Shown here piece by piece: positions 22,970-36,500 of a DNA stretch of 64,000 nt. Position 1 is the first letter of the stretch. Each line of letters begins with the position of its first letter. Source of the stretch: Mytilus galloprovincialis (Eukaryota > Mollusca > Bivalvia > Mytilida > Mytilidae); assembly GCF_965363235.1 (NCBI RefSeq), contig NC_134843.1, positions 86,461,795-86,525,794 on the forward strand, written 5' to 3'. The notes under the pieces were generated by a model that saw only the letters and a list, made by a program, of their open reading frames with translations, had not been told where the DNA came from and made no database searches. A program made the translations under genes and the position numbers.

Positions 22970-24263
22970 AAAAACATACGATAAAATATCAATTGGCAGA
23001 CTTAACTCAATCAAAAAACCTATGATTAAACAATGAACGAATAAATTTGATCTGCGATATCTGAATACAAATGCACAGTTAATTAAATGAATATTTCATA
23101 TCACAAATTTCAGGAAATGATTGTTCATTAAATGCACTAACTAATTATAAAACAAAAAAGACAAAAGAATGCCTACATAACAATTATTGCAAAAAAATAG
23201 TATAACGTATTAATACGCAAAAATAAAAGCATAAGTTTAGGATATGTCTTTCATCACTGCAGACGATAAAAAAAAACACCTTTTGTTTGATACTGTCCTC
23301 CAAATTAAATTTTTCAAGTCACAATGTTTTGTGTGAAACATCTATAATAGTCTCAATCAATATAAAAGAATACAGTTGTTACTTGTTGAGGAGACATCTC
23401 CAAAATTTTACAAAGTCAAAGTTTATATTACACCTGTAGAAACGAAATAAAATGCAACAGTGTTACTCAGTGGACAGTAACAAATAAAGAGAGGCGCACA
23501 TTTTGTTTCATTTTTATAACTTCAGCAGGGATGCAATAATGAATGTCAAAATCCATAAATTTTGAAATTTTCTGAAACGCCAAATTCTTAAACTTTATTT
23601 ATCTTTATAATCATGCCTTCTCATGCTTTAACACAACTTTTCACGTTTCACAAGTTCATCTGTATTCTAATGTAATGTTCATGATGTAAACGAAAATTTC
23701 GTTTATTCTATGATTTGACATATAAATATTCGATTTTCAACAATAGGTAAATATATTTAAATATATGCAAAACGTTCACAGTATATATCAACAGATGAAG
23801 AATTACCTTGAAAACGTAAAATCTACTGAAACGTCACGATGCGCCGTTTACAAAGAGTTACCTTTTAATACTGAAGAAATAAGTTATTTCACAAGCATCA
23901 ATTTCCTTAAAAAAAAAATGAATAGTTAGCATGGAATAATGTCAAATTGTTCTAAATATTTGAAGAAAGTAAAAAAAAACTATCTCTTATGTGATTTTTG
24001 AATTCAAGCATGGATGCAATTTAGGTACTCCTAATGACAGAATCATGGATCGTTTTGAGATCAGTTCTACACAATTGTTTCAATATTGATTCATAATCAA
24101 ATTGGAGTAACTGTATATTATATACGTCTACAAAATAAACTTATAATGTAAACTTGTGTATGGATCATGAAAACCCGTAGATGAAAAAACTGTCTAAATA
24201 GATACAATTTGGGTACCCTCACGTTATTTTTTTCTGTACGGAAGTCACTATCATATCATTACT
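22970..24263. other. 3' flank of the Ig-type gene
   Basis: No exon or repeat recognised. On the minus strand, a candidate poly(A) signal (TTTATT on the plus strand) lies near 23,597, rather far from the stop codon. Confidence 0.4.
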
Positions 24264-24520
24264 TTAGTGGTTCTCTTGGTTAGTATTTTGATTTAGCAAC
24301 TTTTCGCCACTTTTGCTTGTTGCAACAACGAAATCAGTACTCGAAACTAGTAAATCAGGCATTTCAATCGATTCTGTGTCTCTTGTTCTTCTTGTACATG
24401 GTAAAGCATCTTTCAACCTGTTTCTACAACGTTTATTCCTGTATATTACAATACAAATAATTGCTAGTATAGATACACATGCTATTACGCTGGCAATTAT
24501 AACCCACTGGTTCTTATTAT
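24264..24520 (-). CDS. Ig gene last coding exon: TM helix and tail
   Basis: Acceptor 'attttttag|ataat', stop at 24,266-24,264. Encodes a ~21-residue hydrophobic helix beginning 'WVIIASVIACV', a basic stop-transfer patch, and a polar tail rich in Ser/Thr/Asn. Confidence 0.65.
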
Positions 24521-27500
24521 CTAAAAAATATAAATAAAAAAGTTTTATCACATGTTGACTTTAATAGTAACGCAAGAATAAAATAAAACGCAGCTTAGAC
24601 ATTTATTTAATAATTTTATTTTACACGATCGTAAATCGAAAACGAACAGTTTCGTTGTTTTGATTAGAGTATTTGTTTTTATCTTCTGATAACGTTTCAA
24701 AATAAGTAATCCAAAACTTTTTCGGACTACTGAAAACAGCATTGTTTCTGCTTATAATACAGATATGTTTCACGTTGACGCTTTTACCAAATATACCTTT
24801 TTTCGGTTCTTTATATGTGTAAACACTATTATGTATCATGTCTTGACAGATTAAAGAATATGAAGCTTTTTTCTGAATCAATTTAATGAGTAAGATGAAT
24901 ACATAGCCACGATATGACGATCTTTTAATATGAGATCAAATGTAATTTGCCATGTTTCAATAATTGTGAAAATTACGAGAAGATAGGTTTCGCTAAATTA
25001 TGCTCAAAGTCAGAAAAAAATGGAACACAAAACGTTTATTAATTTCTTGCGTCCGAAGCGCGTTTTTGGATTAACCTTAATCAGGATCCCTCGAAGCCAA
25101 ACATTTGAAATCCGAAGATGTATAAGTACCGAAACCGTTGACGAGCTATATGTCAAAAATACCTAAAATAAATAGCCAAATTCATCTAAAGCAAACTATG
25201 CCTGAGAGAGTTGAAACCTTAGTTTCTTAATAATTTCAAAATTTATAAACGGGCAAATTTAGAAAAGTTTGTTAAATCATGTCAGTACCTAAGTACTGAC
25301 TACTGAGCTGATGATACACTCGGGGACTGATAGTCCACCAGCAGAGGTATCGACCAAGTGATGTCAAAAATGGAAAACAACACGTTTAATAATTTCTTGC
25401 GTCCGAAGCGCTTTTCTGGATTTATCTTCATCAGGAACATTTAGAGCCAAACATTTGAAATCCGAAGATGTATAAGTACCGAAACCGTTGAAGAGCTACA
25501 TGTCAAAATTCATCCGAAGCCCACTTTGCCTGAGGGAGTTTAAACCTTAGTTTCTTAATAATTTCAAAAGTTATAAACGGGCAAATTTAGTAAAGTTTGT
25601 TAAATCATGTCAGTACCAAACTGAGCTGAGGATACCCTCGGGGACTGATAGTCCACCAGCGGAGGTATCAACCCAGTGATGTAAAAAATTGAAAACAACA
25701 CGTTTATTAATTTCTTGCGTCCGAAGTGCTTTTCTGGATTAACCTTCATCAGGAACGCTCAAAGCCAAACATTTGAAATCCGAAGATGTATAAGTACCGA
25801 ATTCATCCAAAGCCCACTTTGCCTGAAGGAGTTGAAACCTTAGTTTTTTAATAATTTCAAAATCTATAAAATTAAATGTACCCTTTTTAGATCAATTCTC
25901 TTCCTGAGAATTGTTACCTTGTGAATTATCATGTAAAAAAATCGACTCAGCTTGTGGGTTAATGTTCAGGGTTCATTTTCACATAGCATTTACGCGTTTT
26001 GTCCTGAATATGCATTTTATTTGCCAAATGACGATAAACAGCAATCCATCAATCCAACAAGAACGCTATAAAAGAGGGGCGAAATGTATAAGAGTAACTG
26101 TTACAGTCAAACTCATAAATCGAAAATAAACTGACAACGCCATGAATAAAATGAAAAAGACAAACAGAAAAATAATAGTACACAAGAAACAACATAGAAA
26201 ACTAAAGAATAGCAACACGAACCCCATCAAAAACTAGGTGTGAACTCAGGTGCTACGGAAGGGTAAGCAGAACCTGCTTTACATGTGGCTATCAAAAATG
26301 CAAAATGTTCTCTTTTTTACCTGAATATTTTCTCATGTGAACAACTGATTAAAAACAACAATATTATAATATTGAAATCATATAACATCATTATGTTCTA
26401 TTAGATTTTACTATGTGATGGAAGATTCCAATGACATCAGTCGAACACGGAATGTTACTCACGGTAAGTACGAAATCCGTTATATGTATACCAGATGGCG
26501 AGATTTCGGTAATTATTATCAATGGTCTGTGACACAGATATTGCATGACAACGTTGGAATTCTGTAAATAAAACAAAGTTAAATTATTCTCTAAATCGGC
26601 TACATATTCTTTTCGTCGATGGGTCATACCTTTTCATTGCTGTAAACTTATACCTACCTAAACATTCATCAAAAGTTGTCTTAATTGGATTTAGCTGCCT
26701 GGATCCTATCAAACAAGTCACGTGTAAGTCGCCTTTGCAGAAGCCATAATCTTTTATGTTTAATGTCAAATGGAACGTTACTTTGTAAAAAAGCTGGATA
26801 AGCTCAGACTTTGATATCACTTTGGAAGTTACGTCTTTACTCTGCATGAAGATATCATATATTATAGTTAAAAAGTTAAAGTTGAATAGAAAAAAAAGTG
26901 ATAATATGTGTTTCTGCATTAAGAGTAATTTTCGTTTTAGGGCCCCTAAAACCATTTTATTAAATTATTTGAATAATATTTTGCAGTTAGTTCCATGCTA
27001 CATATTAATATACAAAATTAGACTGAGGTGAAAAAATGGTTAAATTCTAAAAATTCTAATTATTCTAATCCTGACCGTTATTAATTCTGTGCTAAGCAAA
27101 TAAGCAAATTGTAAGTTCATGCAAAAGATCACACTAAAAGTTATAAAAATAAATATTACAAGTTACATTGCCTAATGTGGAAAAACGCGATCTGCATTTT
27201 GGATGCACTTGGTGTATCTAAACAATGTACGCATTAAAAATGAAAATTACAACATTTTTACAAACTTCATACGTCCGAAATCATTTCCTAAAATTACATG
27301 CATCAGGAATACCCAAAGCCGATTATTTGACAGCCAATGAAGTTTCAGAACAAAACCGGTAAAAGAGCCTTTTGACAAAAAGAATCTAACAATACTAGCC
27401 AAAGTCATTTCAGGTACATTTTGCCTCATAGATCGTAGAAACCTTAGTTTGTTAAAAATTTCAAAATTAACAAACAGGCAATTAAAAAAGGTCTCTTATA

Positions 27501-30500
27501 AATCGTGTCATTATCGAAGTACTAACTACTCAGCTGAAAATACCTTCGTGGACTGATAGTCCAACAGCACCGCTTTAGACACCGTGAAAATGAAAATAAC
27601 AGGATAGAACAGGTCAGAAAAAAAACTAGACATTCGTTTTATTGAGGATTAAGTAACACTGTATACTGCTAGGTTGATGATTGGTCCGTTGATTAGTATC
27701 GAAAAACAATTCCACACAAGACTTACCAAAGAGTAAAATAACAAAAGTACCGAGCTCCATGGGAAATTCTAAACGGAGAGTCTTTTATAATTTGGTAAAA
27801 TTAAAAGCTCAAACACATCTAACGAATGGCAAACAACTGTCATATTCATGACTTGGTACAGGCATTTCCTTATGTAGAAAATGGTTTAATAGCTAGCTTA
27901 ATCTTTTACAGTCGCATTGACGGTGTCTTCCTCCTATTCCCACTTTTTAAAAATACTATTCCTTCTATTCCCATTTGCAAATAACAATAGATGTTTTGGT
28001 AAACAATTAGTTTTTATAACAATCAAGGTTAATTAGAATTTCACCTAAGATTTACCTGGGTTTTTTTTTTAAAGCATAACATATTTGGTACACTGTTTAG
28101 GTATAATACCTTGTTTATTTGAAAAATGTTTCTTTTTCATCAAAGAAATACTTAATAATAAAGAAAAATTATGATAAATAGATTGGAGTTAGATTTATTT
28201 TGAATTTTTTGAATTTGTACTTAAAGATAAAGAAACTGTGATACATAGATTGGAGTTAGATTTATTTCTAAATTTTTGAATTTGTACTTAAAAATAAAGA
28301 AATATTATGATAAATAGAATGGAGTCAGATTTATTTTCAAATTTTTGAATTTGTAACCTTGAAAAATTGTCTGCTATACTAATAAATCATGATATAAATA
28401 ATATCATAACCAAGTATAATCTTGAGATATGGAATAAAAGTATAATCTAAAAATATAATTACTTGGACAAATAATCAAAGATATAAAATAATGGGTGAAA
28501 ACTGTTAACTTTACTTCAAAGCCAAGAGTGAAGTAGTATATACAAGATTCCTGACTTTACTAAACAATCTAAGCCACCAACACCAACTACGTATACAACT
28601 TCAGCCTACCACTATCTTCCTGGACTATGAAGTCGCCATCAGAAATGAAGCATACTCTGTATTACCTGACATCAACGCAAAAGGCTGCGTTTCTTCTACT
28701 ACACGCAATGCATCATGGAATAGAGACAACAAGATTATGACGTCATGTACTGATTAAAATTGAGAATGGAAATGGGGAATGTGTCAAAGAGACAACAACC
28801 CGACCAAATAAAAAACAACAGCAGAGGGTCACCAACAGGTCTTCAATGTAGCGAGAAATTCCCGCACCCGGAGGCGTCCTTCAGCTGGCCCCTAAACAAA
28901 TATATACTAGTCCAGTGATAATGAACGCCATACTAATTTCAAAATTGTACACAAGAAACTAAAATTAAAATAATACAAGACTAACAAAGGCCAGAGGCTC
29001 CTGACTTGGGACAGGCGCAAAAATGCGGCGGGGTTAAACATGTTTGTGAGATCTCAACCCTCCCCTATACCTCTAACCAATGTAGAAAAGTAAACGCATA
29101 ACAATACGCACATTAAAATTCAGTTCAAGAGAAGTCCGAGTCTGATGTCAGAAGATGTAACCAAAGAAAATAAACAAAATGACAATAATACATAAATAAC
29201 AACAGACTACTGGCAGTTAACTGACATGCCAGCTCCAGACTTCAATTAAACTGACTGAAAGATTATGATTTCATCATATGAACATCAGGCACAATCCTTC
29301 CCGTTAGGGGTTGAGTATCATCCATCATAACATATATCAGAAGAACATAACCCGTGTCATGCCAACAACTGTTTTTAGAATAAATGTGTTTAGTTCCGAT
29401 GCAAAGACCTTATCAGTGACTCAATATTAACACCAAAATATGCAATCTTTAATGACTTGACAACATTATCGTAATTATATCCCTTCTTAATAAGTCTATT
29501 CAAAGGTTTTCTAAGTTTCTGAGGTGAATACTGACACCTTTGTGCTTTATAAAGAATATTTCCATAAAAAATTGGATGTGAAATACCTGAACGTATTAGA
29601 AGTCTGCATGTTGAGCTATATTTACGAATGATGTCTTTATACCGATGATAAAATTTAGTAAATGTTTTGACTAGTTTGTGATATCAAAAACCCTGGTGTA
29701 ATAATTTTTCAGTAATACATAAATTTCTCTCGTTAAAATCTAAAACATTGTTACATACACGAGCGAATCGTACAAGTTGAGATATATAAACACCGTGTGA
29801 AACTTTTTTCTGTGATAAACAATCGACCCTGTTATACAGTTTTAGCGCTAATCAGACAGGAATATATGTAGTCATTTCTAATTTGACGTCAAACGAAAAT
29901 GGTATAAAATGGACATGTACACATGGAGTTGATACGCCAGTCAGCATTTCTATAAGCATTTCCAAAAGAGGTAATTCTGTTGTTCTACACGCAATGCATC
30001 TGGAGAAAAGCACAAACAGGACTTCAGGTTCCATACAAGGATGACGACAATATTCATCAACTAGTACGCCGGGCCGCTGTACTTCTTTTTATACCCTTTG
30101 CTGAGGTTGAAGATGTGTGGTTTAATGCCCTAACATACATAGATCAGATTGATACAAACATCAACTACACAGCCTTTACAGACTATGTAACAACATACTT
30201 GGTTGAACAGAACAGTCACCTTTGGAACCACTACTTAACACAAGGACCAAGGACAACAAATCATCTAGAGGGATGGCACAGCAAGCTGAAGAAACACATC
30301 ACGCATGCACATCCAAACATCTTTGAAATAATTAAACTTCTGAAACATGAGGAAGCCTCCAACGCCCTGACCATGATTCAGTATGCAGCCGGTGGGAAGA
30401 GAGTGGCCCCCAAAAAGACTATGTAGGAATCAAAAACAGATAAGACGAACTTCAGGTTAGACACCGCAACCAGAAAGTCACAACAGAAGAGTTTGGTGAT

Positions 30501-33500
30501 GCAGCCTCCCACCTTCTTCACGTGGAATAATTTGATAAACTTTAATAGACTTGTATACAGTAATAATTACTGTGATTGTCTAATGTCTGTGCCACAATGT
30601 TTGATTTGTTTTAGGGCTGTTGTATAATTTGTGTTATATTATGCTTGCTTGAATCTACAGTTGAATTAGTGTTATAAAAGTAATTAAAATAATTTACTTA
30701 TATTTGTTTGAATTTTCTTTCATATTTATTTTGTTTTAAAAAAAGACCGGAGAATTCATACAGATGCAAAAATATTACCTGTTTTAATTAAAAAAAAAAC
30801 ACTGGTCAATTAACAATTGATTAAAAAATGTTTGTACAGTATAGTCCTTTGTTTGCACAAGTTTTCTCCCTATTCCCACATGCAATTTTACCTTTTCTTA
30901 CAAGATTTATAAAAAGTGGGAATAGAGGGAATGAACCGCATTGACAATAACAAACAGACTTTAAAAGTAAAATCGGGAAAAAATGGGGTACAGCAGTCAA
31001 TATTATACTATAATCATAATCCCTATAAAACCAATAACTGTTTCAACACATAACATGGCATATAGAAAAGGTACAAAAAGCAGCAGAAATGAATTGATCA
31101 TAGCACAATAAAAACAAAGCGGGATGTATAAGTATCGACCCAAGTCATACTTATATTATCAAATACTGACTTAAAAGAGAAGGCTAAAAATACACAAAAC
31201 ATTAAAAAAAAAGGGAACTTTAACACGCAATTAAGTTATGATAGTTATTGACCAAGCAAGTCGGTACATTGGATTTAATCTGTACAGCTTGTGTGACCCT
31301 GATTAATCCGAACGACTTAGGAGTTTGGGTTAAAGGGTCACACGAGCGTGCAGATTAAATCTAATATACCGATTTGATTGGCCAATAAGGCCACACCAAT
31401 TTGATTCCTTGTTCGACGGACCCGCCCGCACCTATTTTTTTCAAAACAGAATTTTTTATTTTTTTTATATTCCCGCTTCCCGCATCCGGAAATTTAATCA
31501 TGTCCATTTCCCGCACCGTTTTTTTGTAAATATTATTAAAAGATATCAACATTTGTTTTTAAAATCACAGTCTAACCTGTATATAACGATTTTAAACATA
31601 CAAGCACCCCACCACACTTTGTAAATATCAGTGAGAATATTTGTTTCAGCATGAAACCTATTTATCTAAAGCGGGAGTGCTCCGTTATAAATTTATATCA
31701 GCGGGAATACCTGTAAAGAACAAAAAATTGGTCACTTTCCCCCTTACTTATATTCCCTATCAAAAAATGTTCGTTGTTAGAATAAAGTACAAAGAACTTC
31801 TGAAGGATTTGCCTTCAACTGCAATTATATTGTATATATGCTGGCGAAACAAAACTAACCATAGCCGCTGCATGTTAATGCACCTGTCCTGATTGATTGA
31901 GGGGCCTGTCGTTCAGCAGTTATCGTTTGTTGATGTTGTTCATTGGTATTTTCCCGTTTGGATATACATGACATATAAATTAGATCGTTGGTTTTCCTGT
32001 TCGAATTGTGTACGCTACTAATTTTGGGGTCCTTTATAGCCTGCTGTTTGGTCTGTATCAAAGCCCTGTGTAAAAGGCCGTACTTTGACCTGTGTTTGTT
32101 ATTATCAGGTTGAGAACAACCCTCCCTCAGACAAGGGGTCATTTTACTGATGTAGAAAAGAAAATAGAAATACCAAGGATTTGTATAGTTCTTCTATACA
32201 AAACCTTTGAAAACTTAGAATTTTGTACTCAAAAAGAGGAGAGTTACATCATATTTTAAACAACTTTTTTCTAAAAGAGGGGTTCACTTATTTTGAATAA
32301 TATTAAACTGTTAAAGTAAATGTGTTATTAACATGGTTCAAGTCCAGGAATATTACAAAATTCTTGGACATGTTTTGACCATTTAATACCAGATAGATAT
32401 ATAGTTCTTTGAGAAAATATGAGCCCTTTTGTACAAACAAATATATTATAACTTATATTGATCCCTCATAAAACATGTAAAAGGGATATTTATAACATTA
32501 AGGGGTTGTCCCCAAACTGATTATGACTTGGATGGAGAATTGTGTCATTGTCAGTCACACATACATAGACCAGATTTAATTATTTCTTGGTGAACAGGGA
32601 AAAAAATACTTCAGAAATTAAAGAAATGTCAAAGTACAAGTGAGAAATCAAGCTTTAATATTGTCAAAACCTACTATTTTATGTTTACAAAAAAAATTAT
32701 AATCGCTCGCCTTTACTTTTCAAGCTTCGCTTCAAAAATTTGCAAATTAAATATTTTTTTTATTAAAATTTTCAAATCGCTCGCTCGCCCCAAATTTTGG
32801 AGTCCAAAAATCCGTAGAACAAGAAATTAAATTGGTGTGGCCTAACTGTTTTAACACATGACGCCATCAATTTACGTGAACGTTTTAGAAATATGCGGAA
32901 GATATTCCGCAATCCACGACTCCTATGAAAGTTTCTTGTATAGTAAAGAAAGGGGGAAACGAGGCTTTATGTATTAAGAGGTTGGTAAGTTTTAACTAAT
33001 ATTTGTTTTTATATTCAGGCTTCTTCCTGAATTGTTACATTGTTAAATTTGTTGAAAAATAAAATTCTAATCAGTGACGATTCAAATCGGTGTTATTGAG
33101 TAAAGATTAATTTCTTTCCTTAATGATATGTTTGATATGTTTAGAGAAAGATGAACCGAGGAAGATGTTAGAACATAAATTTAAAATGTTAAATAAACAG
33201 AAATAATGGTTCTCATTCCAATCTTTAACACACACCTCTTTCCGACCCCAAATAATTCGATACCCCAAGAGTCCCTTTATATGAATTTATAAACCAAAAA
33301 ATCGTAATGAATTTTTTTTTTGGCAGAAACTAGAAAAAAATGTTATTATCTGTTTCTGTTTTCATCAGGGTCCTGGTTTATCAAGACGTCTAAGTTTTTT
33401 TTTTTACTGTAATCACTAGCTAACACTGAGGGTTTGAGGGCAAACTCCCCCGTGCGGGAGTTTTCGACTCCAATTTCAATTGATTGGGACTGTCAGTATT

Positions 33501-36500
33501 GTCATCAAAGGTGTGTGGTTTTCTCCGGGCACTTCGGCTCCCTTAACCAATAAAACCTGGGCGCCACGAAATAGCCGAAATATTGCTCTTAAAAGTAACG
33601 TTAGAAACACAAAAAATCAATCCATCATTTTTTTGTTTCTTATCTTGAAACTACGATGTTTGTACAAAGTGTTTAATTGATCAACCATTTTTGTAACTTC
33701 AAGTCAAATGGCGGATTTAAAAAAAAATGTTGAGGGGGTGTTCATTCTCGAATTGGACAACGTATCATTTTTAGTCTCGCTACAATCGTTGATATTTTTT
33801 AATTTTATAGAAAACATGTCACACCCCTCTCATAATCCAGGAAACGCCCCTAAAGGTAAAAATAGATTTGAACTGTGCAGTTATCTGAGGTAGTTAGTGC
33901 ACACCTTAGCTGTGCATTATTCAGATTATAGCACTGTAAGAACAAAGAGATTTTACCCATGTCATGTGTTAATAAGACAATCAGTGTCAGTAACTTCAAG
34001 AAAATCATGTACCTTTTGTGAAGTTGATACGAAATATTAAACAAGGTATTGGTATCATATAATGAACAAAGAGAGGCCCACAGTTTTTTCCCATATAAAT
34101 GCCGACAACTTGTTGAGGACGTCTACCTCTAAATTCAACAAAAATGTTGTCAATGAGAATCTCCAGCATTCAGATCACTTGTTACTCTGTGTAGCATGTT
34201 TAACCTTGTTTCACTATTAACACAATAAGCCGCATCGTATCCCAAAGCAATAAATGTATAGCGTAATAACTATGCTGCCATTTGTATATAAAAAGCATTG
34301 TGGATTATTTCTATTAGATGATTTTTAAATTTCACATGGGAAATGGCAATATACAAGCTTGAAAAATCAAGAGAAAGATCGAGATTTAGAAAAACCAAGT
34401 AGTTCTTTACATTTTATTTTTTCGAATATACATATGGTTAAAGCCATTACGCTTTATTAGTATATAACCATCCTAAATGACTCGTCTTTAATAACATGGA
34501 AGTCGAATTTGAAGACATTTTTTCATGTAATTGTATTTCATAGTTCAATACACTTACGTTAACAGAAGTAGTGCAGTTTGGAAATGGATGCACTTCTTTG
34601 AAATCAACTCCAATAGACAAAATGGTATGGTCGTTAAAGGAAAATCGACTGTCTAGTGTATTATTCATAGGATAACCTAGATGTAAAATAGAAAGAATAC
34701 AAATCTTTAAAATGATCAAAATTCTATGAAAGAAACACAAGCAGCCGATTCATCTGGAATTTATATATAAACATAACACGCTAGCATACTTAGTAAGTCG
34801 GGATCTTTAAATTGCATGCAGAGTTCAATTTTAATGAATTGAAGAAAGATTTTACTAAACTTTTTAAATATCTAAGTGGTATATTTAAATGCCTCCACTT
34901 TCAAATGCATTGAACTCTGGTTTGATATATATGTTTATGAAGGACAAGTTCTATATGTATTCATGATAACATGCAAATATTTTCCATACATAATCTCTTT
35001 AACTGATTCATGAATGAGTTATTTTTAGTAAAATCTTAAGCGTTCAAATATAAACATTTGTTATAACTGTTCAAGAATAGTATCCAAAATAACAGTCGTC
35101 ACAGATACGAGACTAAATAGTTATCAAAGGTACCAGGATTATAGTTTATCATTTTGTACGCCAGACGCGCGTTTCTTTTATACAAGACTTTTAAAAGACC
35201 CTCCAATCGAAATTTTAAATGTTCAAATACAGTAAGAAATTGAAAAGCGTTGAGAAACCAGAATTTCCGAAAGGTTTTTCCAAAATACAGCTAAGGTAAT
35301 CTATTCTTTTTGGAATACGTCGTGAGTTGTTTTAATTGATTCGTAGTTTGTAAAACAGTTATTTCAAAAAAGATATCAAGAATTGACAGAAATATTTGAA
35401 AACAAACGAGACTAAAAAATCCCTTTATAAAAACAAACAAAGACGAAAAACATATGGTCTAACTTTATTTTGATCTTATTTATCTTATTTATCTGGAAAT
35501 AACGTATCGGTGTAATAACATTTCATTGCAGTACATCATTTCTTAGTCATAAACATATATCTTGGGTGTTTCAAAGCACCATTATATTTTATTTAGTGTT
35601 TCTATATAATACTTTTGGAACTTGAGGTTATATGGTTGCTAAAGCTTGTACACGGAACCAATAGATGAACATTTGACTGGATTACTTCTAGTGCTGGTTA
35701 TTTTCTTATAAACAATGAAATGTTGTATGAAATTTGGTCTATTTTACTGGTCAAGATAAATCTTTACTCATGCCAAGTATTTCTTTATTTAGAACAAAGA
35801 ACATTTCTGCACATTACATGTATTTATAAAACTGCAAATTGAACAAAGACTAAACAATGATGGTTGTACACCTATACTGTAGATTGCTAGGTATAACTGA
35901 AATGAACTGTCAGTAAATTTGTCTCATTGATATTCATGCCACATTTTTATATTTTTATATTTTAATACATTAAAGGCGATTACAGAAACAATATTTTTCC
36001 AAGTTTTGTTTTATACATTATAATAATATTTGTTTTTTGTTTTGTTTTTATTTTGGTTTTATAACATGCCAGTGATACCCAGGGCAGGACGTGGCCAATT
36101 TCTGTTGAATGACGTGTTTGAACGTCACTTTGGTACCGTCCGCCTCTTTTATACAAACCTTACTATGGACAAAATGTGTTTCCTAGTTCCTACAATAATA
36201 AAGAACTTATCTTTCCTAAATAAAAAGTTGCAGCTTTCGTGGACGCAAAAAAAAAACAACATATATGGTGCATGTGTTCCATGTGTACTAAAGTAAATCC
36301 AAAAATCATTTTCTCTGTAACGACATTAAGTTATAAAATGCGAAATAATGAAATATTTTATGCATGCAAACCCTTTCTTCATTCTGAATCAGTTGATTTC
36401 ATATTTTAGCTTTGATCATGTTCATATTGCTAATATTTTTACGGAGAAGTGTATGTCTTTTCCTTTTTTCAATATTTAGCATTTTTGTTTGTCTTCCTCT

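Larger units (their letters stand above)
27922..30937 (+). mobile_element. MULE (Mutator-like) DNA transposon, decayed
   Basis: Ends are inverted: left 'ggtgtcttcctcctattccc' and right, reverse-complemented, 'ggttcattccctctattccc' (17 of 22 match, then 'acttttta' matches as well). GCATTGAC flanks both sides (27,914-27,921 and 30,938-30,945), an 8-bp target duplication within the usual MULE range. The flanking family C repeat is continuous once the element is removed. It contains a broken MULE transposase gene and a later retroelement insertion; without the latter it is about 1.7 kb. Confidence 0.85.

Noticed and set aside
29980..30426. 148-codon open frame as an independent gene
   Set aside because: It is the C-terminal part of the MULE transposase; the start codon lies at the insertion boundary and the rest of the protein is upstream of the retroelement or missing.
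36030..36296. 88-codon plus-strand frame as a gene
   Set aside because: No recognisable domain, starts in a T-rich tract and lies inside the Ig gene intron without splice or promoter support.
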